Of a stretch of 64,000 nt of DNA, positions 35,801 through 47,647 are shown one piece after another. The position numbers and the translations under genes were made by a program. How positions within the stretch are numbered: the stretch's first letter is position 1; each line of letters starts with the position of its first letter. Source of the DNA: Saururus chinensis. Lineage: Eukaryota; Streptophyta; Magnoliopsida; Piperales; Saururaceae. The notes under the pieces are model-generated. The model was not told the origin of the DNA. It saw only the letters and a program-made list of their open reading frames with translations, and searched no databases. The stretch is taken from contig CP141147.1 in the NCBI GenBank assembly GCA_035235625.1, positions 14,559,001 to 14,623,000 of the forward strand. Direction: 5' to 3'.

Positions 35801-37468
35801 CTCCCACTTGAGACAAGAGCAAAGGTACAGAAATCATCTAAAACAAACTATAAGAATCATATACTGCAAGCTTCAAATATTTGAAATCAAACCATAATAA
35901 TTTAAATTTTCTCAACATTTTCCTAATGAGTATCTTTGAGATTCGGAAACTTCCTTATGAACATGTTATCTATAAGCCTAGGAAACATTTTCAATAAATT
36001 TGATAAATGTTTCCCACAAGCTTCAGAAACATTTCATATAAATTTGTCGACTAAGTACTCTCTAGCAAAAAATAGTTAATCCAATATCTAGTTACCTATG
36101 ATCACTTATCCCACTCAGTCATAAACCGCCAATATAGCTAATTGTTTAAGGAGGTAATTAACAATTGTTTAACCTAAAAGAAAGATGTACTTGATCAAAC
36201 ATAATGAAGACAAATACAAATTTCTATAAAAGAAAACATTAAGACAACTAAACATTAGGATAACTTGATCATGGTGAACTCATCTTATCAAGAAAGATGT
36301 AATTGATCAAACATCAAGACAATTAAGCATTAATACAACTTGATCATGGTGAAAACATTAATAAAGATGTACTTGATCAACACATGCCTGAAAATAGCTT
36401 TCTACTTTACACCAAGTAGCTTCCCTTGCTTCAAATTCTACGAAATCCTTCATAAAGCTTTGTTATGAGTATAACATAATAAAATCTTATAAGCCACTTG
36501 TTAAGTCATGACCAACCAAAAAGAATCGAAATCAACCATACATTACTAACAAGAATAGCTTTTTTACATATCCACTGGTCCACATTTAGAAAAAACACTA
36601 GCACAATACGAATTTCAAATGAATTAAAAAGTCACCTGTTGTTGGTCCTAATTGGAGGCAATAGGAATTGAAGATGTATGGACCGCCACAAGTTTTGCAT
36701 AGCACAACAGACGACCTAGGTTAGAAACAACATTCATATGCCTTTTACTAGGACAGGTAAATAGCAAAGAAGGAAGAGAACTACCAACGAAAGAAAGTAA
36801 AAGACATGTATGCAATCAAGCAATGACAAATTTGAACTATATGCTTCAAGACTGAACCAACAATGCAGCACAGTGGAAAATGCAGACTGATTAGACTAAA
36901 CTAGGAAGGCAGCGACAGGTGAGGTAGCGACAAATTGAAGACTAGCAAAATGTGGACCGATTTCATATGGATGAAGAGGAGGCGAGGCAACTACAAGTGA
37001 TGAGAGGGAAGTGGCAGTGACAGATCAAAGAGGAGACAGAGAATAGACGGGGCTGGGTGAGGAGAGTTTAGATAAAATAACGCGATTTCGTTGTTTAGAA
37101 GGACAACAAATGATTTTGTTCTTTTAAATGACGAAATCATATTTTGTCCTTTAGAAAGATGAAACTAGCTTTCGTCCTTCTAACAAACGAAATCCCACAA
37201 CCTTGGCCAAGTTGGGTTAAAAAGAGTTTCATCATTCTAAATGATGAAACTCTTAAAAATAAATAAATAAAAATCCGCACAAGCTCCAACACCCGGTAGG
37301 TGCCTACGTGGCTAAAAGGAACACCATTATGAGAATTAAAATTTTCTCTCTATTATTTTGGTAATTATTTTTTGTCAATATTTATTTAATTTTCCCTGTT
37401 AAAAATAGATTAAAATTTGTTCATTTTAAAAAATTAAATAGGACGCTTATTTTAAGACATACGGAGTA

Positions 37469-38148
37469 TATTACACTTTTTATCTAGCACCATTTGATTT
37501 TTCAAAATGGAGCTAATGCAGAAAAAGAGAGTATTTAATTCGGCATGCAAGTAAAATTTACCCATAACTCAGAAATCAAAACCATAATTTCTGGTTAAGT
37601 CTGATCAAGGACAATCCTATTAGTAAATTTTGTTAATTTCAAGAAATCAAATCTGATTATTCTAGGATTTATAGAGTTTCCCCCTAGAACATGTGAGTTT
37701 AAAGTTTTAAAATCTGAAGTCAAGGTTATGATGTGGTCTTTCCATATTCTGGGTTCTGTGTAGCCATGAAGCTAGAGAGTGGGGACAGAACCAGCGTTTG
37801 TTTTTCATATTAAATTTATATAGCTTCGTCATTGATTTCAACAAATTAGGGTAAAGTGAAAGTCACAATTCTTCTTAGAATAGTTAATTGTTGCCTGGGT
37901 CCGGTGTATGGCCATTGTCTAGCACGAGTCCAACAATCAAATTCTTGATTGCAGTAGAGTTTCGAGAGGTGATTTTCTACAGTTGTGCCCATTACGCATA
38001 AATTGAGCTCTGCAGCAAAAATGTAGCACATATTTGTATCAAATTTTCACTTAAACTTATAATGTCAGTCCTTTTTTTGCGAGGATTTATATCCTTTTTT
38101 TGCAAGGATTTATAACCTGTCAAAGCTGCCGATATTGAAGTCAGAGTA
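37469..38148. other. Unrecognised spacer
   Basis: Nothing identified. A short direct repeat of CCTTTTTTTGC.AGGATTTAT occurs at about 38070-38115. Confidence 0.5.
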
Positions 38149-38283
38149 ATGCTATTATGACTTGAAGATTCTCATGTCAAAAAGCTACTTCATCACCTTC
38201 ACACCGTTGATGTGCCCACACATACCGGTGTGAAGGTGATGAAGTAATCTTTTGACATGTAAATCTTCACGTTGTCAAAGCAT
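38149..38283. mobile_element. Foldback MITE, family X copy 2 (135 bp)
   Basis: ATGCTATTATGACTTGAAG opens it and GTTGTCAAAGCAT closes it. The arms pair through CATGTCAAAAAGCTACTTCATC and its inverse. It shares the arm sequence and layout of 28513-28669 but has a shorter centre with CACACCG/CGGTGTG. Confidence 0.8.
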
Positions 38284-39205
38284 TTTTCTTGAAGTTAACT
38301 AGCTGGCATGTGCGGTTTACGAGTTCATAAAAGCAACTGCTTTGCTGTAAATTAATATGCACTAAGACAATTAATCTAGATGTGAGAACCCAAAAACATA
38401 TTTGAGGGTGTCCAAACTCATATTGTGGCCTAGACCAAAATCCATTAAGTCGAATTTTTTTCAATCACAAGTTTCGGTTTCAAGTAAAATCCAGGCAAGC
38501 CGATAGATTGACAACAACCCTTGAACGGATTTCTCAATAGATTCATACTCGTCATAAATTAGATATACTATTTCACCAACCCGCTGAAAATGCTGTAGAA
38601 ACACTAATTGGATACTAAAGGCCTTTTACAATGAACCCCTTTTGCCTGTAGCCCACTGAAGTCACCAAATGGTTTTTAACTTCAAACTCGTGGAGCATAG
38701 ACAATTGTAGAGAGGATGACGGTCCAAATCCAACAAAAACCAAAGAATTTAGAGGAAGAGATTGTGATTTCGTAGTCAATGAGATAGACAGGTGCACTTA
38801 TTTTAATTATCTTTGTTAACAGATAGACAGGTGCAAAAAAATAAAGGAACTATATTGAATTTTTTTCAGTAGCCTACACAGATAGCATGGCGTTCAAGAC
38901 AATTACCTGGACCAATTTTTATAAGCCATGAAGAATTTTTATTGTTATTTCAACTATTATGTACCATCCAATGATAAAATTCTTTAACCGTCCATAGCTC
39001 GTGCAATTTCCCTTCAGCCATCCACATCAAAATCCCCCAAACCTTCATGAGTAGAATAGGATATTTCACCTTAGGAACCACGATTACTTATTCATATATA
39101 TGGGAACATCATTTCAAGAGCCAAACATTAAAGGATGAAGATAAGGACCCGCATACACTAAAGTTAAATAATAGAACCACCTTCCTGGAGAGATACAAGG
39201 AAAAA
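38284..39205. other. 3' flank of the quinone oxidoreductase-like gene
   Basis: The gene's 3' UTR should lie here on the minus strand. An AATAAA on that strand (38938-38943) is about 265 nt past the stop codon. Nothing else is recognised. Confidence 0.4.
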
Positions 39206-42200
39206 TTAAAGCTTTGACCTTCCCCCATCGACCTCAAAAGTTATCATCACCTTGCCAATTGCTTTTCTCTCTTTGATGGTGGAGAATGCAAGATATGCCT
39301 GTCCAGAGGCAAAAACAGTTTAAAAGAAACGTATGCTTTATGACAAAATGGACTAACATGTGAAAGCTCCTAACACAGACAAGGACTTCTAGAAGTCAGA
39401 GGATAGGGAACATTAAGTCATTTAGTGGTATAACAGACATTTGGAAAACTGGTATTAGGTTCTCAATGAAGTCCCAAATGAGACTGTTGCAAAGTTGTAT
39501 GATATGCTCATGAAGAAAGCATCATTCAATCAGCAGCTCCAAAATAATTTAATTGTATCATTCTATGGAAAATATTTTGAAACTGCTATTTTGCGGCTCC
39601 ACTCTCACCAACTGCTTAATTCATGGTCTACCAATTATGTGTTGGACCTCTCTGTGGGAAGGAACAATGTACCATATCTACCAGGATAATGATAACCCTA
39701 CTCCACGTTAGGTCCAACAAAACCTTACACCGGGTTTTGATTGGACATGGAGGAGTGGGTCTCAGCTCACAATAGGGGAATCCACATTTCAGAGTCCAAT
39801 CAAAACCTGGTGTAACATTTTGTTTGAAAGAAAGTGGAGTAGGAAAATCATTTTCCATCCATAATGTACATATCAAGCCTTATTGAGAGAGAGCATTTTA
39901 ATAACTATCTAATAATCATAATTATACCATAATCAGGAAGTGCCTTTTCCCAACAATTTGAGGTTTGTGACACAAATCTTGCACCTCTACGCTAGCCTGA
40001 TTGTGTCTACTCTTTTTCAAAAGAAAGAATAGCTATATTGTTTCTCAATAATTTCATCTAAGTCCTCTTAAGTCTTCCTCTCCCTCTTTTAGCCTCTTCA
40101 GCTTGCATCCCCTGCAACCTTCTTGGGGGGGGGGTTGGGGGGGGGGGGGGCATCCCTTAGTTTCCATTCCAATGCCAATGCAACTCATTCTGAATCATTT
40201 CCCCTAGTGCTACCCCTAAGTTCTCATTAGTTTACTCATTTTTACTGTAGTCCCTCTTAGTTATCCCACGCATCTACCTTAGCATCCTTATTTCAATACT
40301 TTTCTTTGGGGCCTAATACTCCACTTCAAGAAGTATTAAAGCCCGTACAGGTGTCCTCGGGAATTTGTTTAAGCATAGTTGGGAGGCATCTATCATACAA
40401 CACCCAAAAAGCAGCTGTTTACTTTATCCACCCCACATTTATTCTTTATACTAAATCACTATCTCACTCTCAATATCTCCTCCCTTGTGGAAAATGTATG
40501 GTTTGTAATATTGCCATTATATCAGTAACGATAACTTCACTAATATTCATTATACTGGAATATTGAATTCCCCCTATATCAGCGATATCATCAATAACCC
40601 TTTCCCCTTTTCCTCTTGCACTATCGGTAGTAGTAGTGGTAGTGGCAGTGATCTCCAACAGTGGCTACATCTTCTGATAATCTTTTTCTTTGATTTTTCT
40701 TTTTTCCCTTTTCTATTTCTTCTTTATATTCAGATCCGACCATATCCGAAGAAAAACCCCTTTTTAGATCTGGACAGATTTGAAAAAGGCCTTCTTTTCA
40801 GATTTGGACTGCCTGCCAGAAATTTGATCTAAACAGCCAACAGCCCGTTATTCTCTCTCTTAATTTGTCTATCTCATATATGTCCCTCTCCCCTTCCCTT
40901 GTTGCTAACAGGTAACACCTATTGTACAAGACATGAAATGCCTTAAACCTACCTTACTAACTACGTTTGTAACCTCTCTTGGTCTCCCAACCATGGTTTG
41001 CAATCTTGGCGAGATCTCGGTAAAAGTTGCCCGTCTCTATGCTAAATTTCTCATTCTTGGAGAGATCTCGGTAACTCTCGCCCCATCTGAGTTCTGTTTT
41101 AAAAAAAATAGATTACCTGCTTTATACCATTGAGTGTATTATATATTACTAGGTTCATACTTCATGGTACCACAAAGAATAGTATAAAACATGTATAGAA
41201 TTTGTTCCTGCTTTGTTTGTAGTACATATATTCCCTGCACACGTATAAAATATATTCTTATACAACATAAAGAGTGGCATAGAATATATTTCAGCACAGG
41301 TATATAATATGTACCTGTTTTGTACTTCAAAGTACATAGAGTGGTATAGAATATATTCCCTGCACATGTATAGAATATATCCCCTGCACTTCAAAAATAA
41401 CTTTCACGGGAATATTTTTACCTCTCTAATACATCTCACTGTCACTTTTACCGATATATATCCACATATAGGGATACTGCTTCAAGTTTCTCCTTGAGAG
41501 TATGACAGATATGCATAGGATATACATGTACCAACAGAGGATCACATGGGGCCATCTTGACTCAATTTACTCTCAAATCCCTTTTGGTGATGAAGACTTT
41601 GAACCTCCTCATCACTCTACCTTTTTTTATCAAATTCTGCATGTTAGGATCAATTTGTATTACCATTCATCAGCAAACTATCCTAAATCTCTTTTTATTT
41701 AAGCATATTTTTATAGAAGTGCACAATTTGGTGAAGTTTTATTATTGTATTAGTAATTGAAGGTCGTAAATATACATACACATCAATTTTGTGTATAAGA
41801 TTAGAATTTCCTCATCATTTTGATCATTTTCCCAATCTCTTTGAGAACTCCTATTTTTGGCTGACCGAGATCAAGATTGAGAACAAGACCGAGATTGCAA
41901 ACCTTGTTCCCTTTTACTTTTTACCAGAACACTTCTTTTTCTTGACAACACCTTACACCTCTTCACTCCACCATCATGTTTCATTCTTAATGTCCTTATC
42001 CTCCCTACTTCTCTAAGTACTTCCTTTTGGCCATGGTAATCCACATTGTAGTGGGTTCCTCATCCAAGCTCTAATTTTATTTTGGCTCTTTCAAATTCCA
42101 TCACTTAGTTTTCCCCTTAGCATCATCATTCCTCTGCTTCCTCTATCCTTACATATGAACATCTAAAACAACTAAACAATTATCTCATGAATCTTCTAAT

Positions 42201-45200
42201 ACCTTAGAATGTTCAAATGGATGCTAAAGAGGATATTGGCACCATAAAGTACAAAAAAAGACAGTATCTGACCTCTGAAAGGCTGTAAGCATGAGAAATA
42301 TGGATGGTTATCAAGCCTCGTGACAGCCAAGAAAGAAGCTCTTCAAGAGATTCTTCAAGGACATTGGGTCGATGCATCTTGTAGCTTCCCCAGTAGAGTC
42401 CATGTACAGTCCAATTCTACAAGTGAACATAATTTGAGCACCATGCAATGAATTAAATTTGTAAATGAGTGTTTACTGCATATTAAATAGTTTTTTGAGA
42501 TCATATCAACAGTATGAAGGACAAAACCTGAATGTGGTCAGGAAATTTACTGCACATTAAATAATTTCTTGAGACAATATCAGCACTATGAAGGAAAAAA
42601 CCTGAGTGAGGGCTGAAATCTTATATAATCTAAACAAATAATTGAAGTAACAAATTCAAATTTCCAAAGTAGAGATCCATTTCCAAAACTTTCTTGTCTC
42701 CCTGATGTTTGTTTTACCCCCACATCCAAGGAAAATACGAATTTCCCCATTGCTCTCAAGTCACAAAATGATTAAAAATTAGTGGAAAGTTTTAGTATTT
42801 CAAAAGAGTTCAAGAATAATGAATAACCAGCAATAAAATATGTCAATGTAACAAGAGTCCACAGCATATTATTCCACAGAAAAGTTTTAAAAAAATTGCA
42901 ATGTAAATCTACCTTAACAAGAGCAATATTTGCTGGTATGATGGGCACTTCTCCGCTGGCAAATCCTATGACCAATATGTGTGCTCCCCAGTTTAGAAGC
43001 TTCATGCTTTCCTTCGTCAGTTTTCCTCCCACTGGGTCGTATAAAACATCGATACCTTTGAGTTTTCTTGACTTCAAGAACGTCCTCACGCTCTCGATAA
43101 CACTCCCTTTGCTCAAATTGACAACAAAGTCAATACCCAATGACTCCAGAAACCTCACTTTTTCTTCACCCCTGCAATTTAAACTAGTCGTCAAAACTGC
43201 ATACTTTCCTATTTGCCCCGACCAAAAAGCACGAAAAAGAAAAACCCTGGTAAGAAGCTTTTAAAGTTAAATACCTTGCAACAGCAATCACAGTAGCTCC
43301 ACAAACCTTGCCAATCTGAACAGCCGAAAGCCCAACACCTCCTGCAGCACCAAGGACAAGCAAGACCTGCAGTTGATTGACTAACAAGAGCTAAAGAACA
43401 GAACCTAACATAAATATTCTTTATTGGGAAAGCAAGGCAAGTTGATAAAATGGGAGTCAAATGAAGAACCTAGGAATGGCATCTCTCATGCCTATGCACC
43501 AAGGGTGAAGGACACAAATAATGGATATATATATATATATATCTTGTTGCCAAAAAAAAAAAACAACTCAACCACCAGTTGCTGAGTTGTTCCATTTCCC
43601 AGTCATGCATGTACAATTGGCCCCAATAAAATGAAATCATCAATGAGTAAAAACTCCCAAGCAAACATGGAAAAGAACTGATTAGACCTCAAAGTTCTTT
43701 CGTCCAGTTGTCAGACTACAATATCATAAGATCCATTTTGTTATGACTATACGCAAAAACATTCAGTACACAAACATTTCTTAAGATAATTAACATGATA
43801 AGAAAAAGTTAATAGGATGTGGTCACAAATTATGCAAGCAACAATGACCTGGCATCATCAGCCAATAAATTTTCTATAATAATTTTCATTTTCAAGAAGA
43901 AAAGATAAAAGAAATCATACCTGACCAGGTTTCAGTTGAGCACGATGAACAAGAGCTACATGTGAGGTACCAAATGCAACCGGAAGTGCACCTGCAGCAA
44001 CCAAGTCGCACCTATCTGGCACTAAAAACCTAAACAAAAGATTCATGTGAAGATCATAAAAATTAAAAATAAATAAATCAAAATATAAAATATCTACGTA
44101 AAACATAATGCATACATGTCTGCATGTTGAATATCCATTATTTAGCTATATAAGATATAAACATCATCAAAATTCAGTTTTCAGGAATTTCAGCCAAAAT
44201 TTGACTTTCAAAAATCCCTTCTACCTACCTAATTCCTCATCATGATTGGCATTCCATAATATAGCTAGATAAGATATGAAAATCATCAAAATTCAGTTTT
44301 CAGGAATTTCAGCAAAATCTGACTATCAAAAATCCCTTCTAGCTACCTAATTTCCTCATCATCATTTATGCCAATCACAGTAACAAAGTAGGATGCTAAT
44401 TGCACATATCGAAGATAGGATTCACAGTGGATGCTTTTTGTGGATTACACAAATTTAAATGACAATACTAAAGTGGGGTAAAATATTGAGCTAAAAGCAC
44501 TGAGAGAAGCCTTAGAATCAAAAGTTTTTTTTAAGTAGAAATTAAGTATACAAATTCAACTTTAGGACAAGTAAAACAATAGTTGAACCTTTTAGTTTCT
44601 ATAGATGGGTAAGAGTGCCAAGGTGTGAGCAATTCTGCTATTTAGGTTCCATTATATGACATAAGAGGAGATACAAATATTCTGTGGTGCGTAGGAAAGA
44701 TGCAGGGTGAACGAAGTAGAGAGTCATTTCAGCAATATGTTGTGAGATAGCGTGTCCCAACTAGACTTAAACAAAATCTATAAGACTGCAGTAAGGCCTT
44801 CAATACGTAGGAAAGATGCAGGGTTCTAAAGAAACATCATAAAGACGAATTGAGTGTAGCTAAAATCAGGATCCTAAGGTGGATAGATGAAATAATTAAA
44901 TGACAGGATTAGGAATGAATATATTCGAGATAACTTTGTGGCAGTACTTTGAGGTATAAGCTTAGAGAGTAGGTTGCATTAGTACGGGGATATAGAGAGT
45001 AGGTCGTGTTAGTATGGGGATATAGAAAGAAAATCAAGGGATTTCCCAGTAAAGAGGTTGGATGCAGGTTGAAAAGGACAAAAAAGGAAAAGGAAGACCT
45101 GATAGGACATGGATGGAGAAAGGATATGTCTATGTTATCTCCTACAAAAGTGTAGGACAGGGTAGAGTGGAGGCCAAGATTTGTGTCGCCCACCAAATTG

Positions 45201-46954
45201 TTGAAAAAAGGTGTTTCAAGATAATTTTTACGCTAATTACAACAAGAAGGTAGGATCATTGCAATGGACTCTATATCTCCATTTGAAAAGGGGGAGGGGG
45301 GATGCATTTACCTGCCAAAATCGAAGAGAATATCATATGTAGTTCTGTTTGATGCTATTAACTATAAATGTATTGTAGGCCATTGTCAGGAACACATCCT
45401 CACCAATTTGTTTCTTAAATGCCTTGGAAGTTAGCCAGTCTTAGTTATTATCAGAGTTTTATTGTTCACACATTGTTAGATGAAAAAATATGTAGAAAGA
45501 TGATTTCTTCTCAACTTACTTCACTTTTTGAGTTAGCTTCTTACAAATTGTTCCTATAGAATTTGTTTCTTCACATGGAACCTAAGGATGTAGTCCCATC
45601 TGACAATGTGCAGTCAAGAATGGTGTTGATTTTATGACTGCTCATTCACCAGTTAAAGTAAAATCAGTGAAATTGGAAAATTCTGTTCCTGGATCTCATT
45701 CTAATGAACTGGTTTATTATGATCCAGTAGTCTCACTCATTGGTTTGTCCATCATCGTTGTTAGCCAATGCTTACAGCTCAGCAAGCTCACTATTCATAA
45801 AAAAGAGGATCTGGAACTCGTTGAATCTGATACCCAAGAGAAATCTGATGAATCAGAAGAACCATCTGAAACTGGCTTGAAGAACAGAACACTCCGGACA
45901 ACCTTGACATTCAACTACATTTGAATTCGTTGGAGAAGGGCAAACATTCATATAGAGAAACACAGTCTTGATCAAACTCCAAAGCTGACCTGAATTTTCA
46001 ATTATAAATCAATGGCCATGTGAAAGAGGGGATGGGTACAATGGTCTGGAAAATTATTTCCCCTTAGTCTGCCTAAAGCCAATGATATATAGATGCAGGT
46101 TTCAAATGAGTAATTCTCCTACCGCTCGCGCATAGAAATGCTAGCTGCACGGACCCCATGTAGAGCGCGCCTTTCTCCATTTCAAATGCAGACCCTATAC
46201 CTTCATCATGGTACGTGTTTTCAGGGGGGTTATGCATTTTCGCCATTATTAATAGGGATTAAATGCAATTTTTTCTCGAATTATCAGTCTCCATTTCAAC
46301 AATACTCTAATGCCGCAAAGGTCATCTATCTACCCAAAAATACTCACTCAAAAACAAGTAAAATAAACAATTTTTACTCTGATTAAATGCTACATTAACA
46401 ACGACGCTAGAAATGTTAGAAATAAAACATATACTCTCCGTCCCACATTAATTGTCAGGATTGGAAATCCACTCATTTCTGATTTCCAATCCAGACAATT
46501 AACATGGGCGGAGGGAGAGCAACTCCCACCCAAAGTTCCAACAAACAAAAGGAAAATCATCAGAATCAGTTGAAGAACACATAGGAATATTCGAATGCAA
46601 ATCCACTCACAGATCTTTCTCATCCACGACGACGAATTCCGCGAAGCTCCCGAGGGCGACAAAGGAACAGACGCGATCGCGGGGCCTGAATTTGGACACG
46701 GCGGATCCCACGGAGTCGACCACGCCGGAGAAGTCGGAGCCGGGGACGAAGGGGAGGGGGGGCTTCTCCTGGTACTTGCCGAGGATCTGGAGGTAGTTGG
46801 CGTAGTTGAGGCTGGTGGCCCGGACGCGGACGCGAACGGCGGTGGGAGAGGCAAGGGGAGGGATGGGGTGGGATTTGGAGTGGGAGAGAGGGGAGGCTCC
46901 GGAGGAGAAGGGGAGAGTGGGGTCCCCCAGGGAGTCGCAGACGAGGGCCTCCAT
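39206..46954 (-). CDS. Quinone oxidoreductase-like MDR protein (zeta-crystallin type), 6 exons, 346 aa, complete
   Basis: Zinc-independent medium-chain dehydrogenase/reductase, expected to reduce quinones or enals with NADPH; substrate unknown. Exons in transcript order: 46954-46611, 44029-43921, 43366-43275, 43171-42913, 42416-42273, 39298-39206. All introns are GT-AG, phases close, the CDS is 1041 nt and ends in TAA. Residues about 40-115 are the GroES-like part (RATSLNYANYLQILGKYQEK, PGSDFSGVVDSVG). The Rossmann dinucleotide loop GAAGGVG lies at 157-163 and the DVLYDPVGGK stretch at about 278-287. The cysteines of structural-zinc ADHs are absent. The sequence closely resembles, from memory, the Arabidopsis At3g56460-type protein, including MEAL at the start and SKL at the end. 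That SKL tail matches a peroxisomal PTS1 signal, so peroxisomal import is an inference. Exon 1 is far richer in GC than the other exons. Introns 1 (2.6 kb) and 5 (3.0 kb) hold repeats. Confidence 0.95.
39684..39860. mobile_element. Foldback MITE, family Y (177 bp) in intron 5 of the oxidoreductase-like gene
   Basis: The arms GGATAATGATAACCCTACTC and (inverse) GGATGGAAAATGATTTTCCT lead into a stem with TTACACCGGGTTTTGATTGG matched by CCAATCAAAACCTGGTGTAA. Similar AATGTACCATATC and AATGTACATATC lie just outside the two ends and may be a target duplication. Confidence 0.7.
39925..40100 (+). repeat. LINE-like 3' repeat, copy in intron 5 of the oxidoreductase-like gene
   Basis: Matches 13231-13402: CCCAACAATTTGAGGTTTGT, then CTAGCCTGATTGTGTCTAC and TAAGTCTTCCTCTCCCTCTTT. 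It is antisense to the host gene. Confidence 0.45.
40125..40150 (+). repeat. G-run (10 G, TT, 14 G)
   Basis: Two long G homopolymers split only by TT. They are on the non-template strand relative to plus; the host gene transcript would carry the C-run. Length is prone to assembly error. Confidence 0.9.
40995..41903. mobile_element. 0.9-kb TIR element of the GATCTCGG repeat family
   Basis: GGTTTGCAATCT at 40995-41006 recurs inverted at 41892-41903. GAGATCTCGGTAA follows the left end twice (about 41011 and 41061), and GACCGAGATC is repeated near the right end. Related pieces occur in dymeclin intron 2. No coding capacity. Confidence 0.5.
42472..42619. repeat. 74-bp tandem duplication in intron 4 of the oxidoreductase-like gene
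   Basis: Two diverged units (42472-42545 and 42546-42619) share ACTGCA.ATTAAATA, TATGAAGGA and AAACCTGA.TG. Confidence 0.75.
44153..44390. repeat. 119-bp tandem duplication in intron 1 of the oxidoreductase-like gene
   Basis: Units start at TAGCTATATAAGATAT (44153) and TAGCTAGATAAGATAT (44272) and share ATTCAGTTTTCAGGAATTTC and ATCCCTTCTA.CTACCTAAT. Confidence 0.85.
44690..45210 (+). mobile_element. RTE-type LINE reverse transcriptase tail, degraded
   Basis: Plus-strand frames carry the C-terminal signature of plant RTE reverse transcriptases: KDELSVAKIRILRWIDE (about 44846-44895), a YSR/NF region, RLHWYG-like traces, and the basic KGKGRPDRTWMEK end (about 45080-45120). Many stops and frameshifts. 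It lies antisense in intron 1 of the oxidoreductase-like gene. Confidence 0.6.
45634..45924 (+). other. Unassigned 96-codon open frame in intron 1 of the oxidoreductase-like gene
   Basis: Open on the plus strand, with a hydrophobic patch (VSLIGLSIIVVSQ) followed by an acidic, Glu/Ser-rich tail. No family recognised. It may be retrotransposon debris or chance. Confidence 0.2.
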
Positions 46955-47054
46955 TAACGGGCTGCTGCAGGCCGGGGAACACCTCGTCCCTCTCTTGTCT
47001 CCTGCTCACGTCTCGAGCTCGCGGTGGGACTGCCACGCGTCAGATTCAAACGCG

Positions 47055-47062
47055 TTTTTATA
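47055..47062 (-). promoter_or_regulatory. Possible TATA box of the oxidoreductase-like gene
   Basis: TATAAAAA on the minus strand, about 100 bp upstream of the start codon at 46954. The position suits a short 5' UTR. Confidence 0.5.
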
Positions 47063-47141
47063 CACATTATAGTATGCAGCGCTTGGAAGAGTTTTTCATG
47101 TATGAGATTAATATCATATATATTAATATTAATATTATTTA

Positions 47142-47399
47142 GTACTAATGTGTGTTAATATATACAATATTGATCTTAAATATTAAAGGTCTTTATGTAT
47201 CTTTTATGTTGGGTTTATTCTTAATCAAACATTAAAAACGCCTCCCTATTGAAAAGGAATGTGATGACTGGCACTAATGTGCGCTAATGTATACACTATT
47301 AATTTTAAATATTAAGAGTTCTTATACATTCTTTACATTTGGCTCATTGTCAAAGTAGAACATTGAAAATGTTTCCTTTGTAATGAGGAATATCGTTAC
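47142..47399. repeat. 129-bp tandem duplication upstream of the oxidoreductase-like gene
   Basis: Units at 47142-47270 and 47271-47399 share ACTAATGTG.G.TAAT, TTAAATATTAA and AACATT.AAAA.G. It lies 80 bp upstream of the candidate TATA box. Confidence 0.75.
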
Positions 47400-47647
47400 A
47401 TACAGAAATATTTGGTACTTATGATAAGATAGTGGGACTCACATTAAAGACGACATTTTCTTTCGTTTGTGAGAAGGTTTTACGGCTTTACCAAAGTTAT
47501 ATCATTGTGGGGAGAATTTTAATTTTCCAATATTTTTCTCAAGAATTCATATTTCTCATATTTGTTGCTTTTTTTACCGTATTGTTAATACGTTTACCCT
47601 TACGTTTTCCGCTACTTGATTTGTCACGAAATCTGTTGTATTATTCC
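47400..47647. other. Unrecognised AT-rich spacer
   Basis: Nothing identifiable between the tandem duplication and the start of the family B LTR. Confidence 0.5.

Larger units (their letters stand above)
29366..37466 (-). mobile_element. Large DNA transposon (8.1 kb) with MULE-like remnants, split by a solo LTR
   Basis: The ends are degenerate inverted repeats: CTCCCTCAATCCTAAA from 29366 and, on the minus strand, CTCCGTATGTCTTAAAATAAG from 37466, each next to TA. A longer internal match, GTGTTC.TTTT.GCCA.GTAGGCACC, occurs inverted at about 29420-29450 and 37300-37330. Blocks of TTCGTCCTTTAGAAGGAC-like sequence lie inside both ends. Coding remnants are on the minus strand: an N-terminal piece near 35800-35340 and a C-terminal piece near 30300-29770. 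The middle is occupied by the LTR at 30328-35138. The termini look mariner/Stowaway-like, whereas the coding pieces look MULE-like, so the class is open. Confidence 0.5.

Noticed and set aside
46390..47072. Several long frames on both strands over exon 1 of the oxidoreductase-like gene
   Set aside because: GC-rich DNA lacks stops by chance. Only the frame starting at 46954 matches the MDR family and joins to the other exons in phase.
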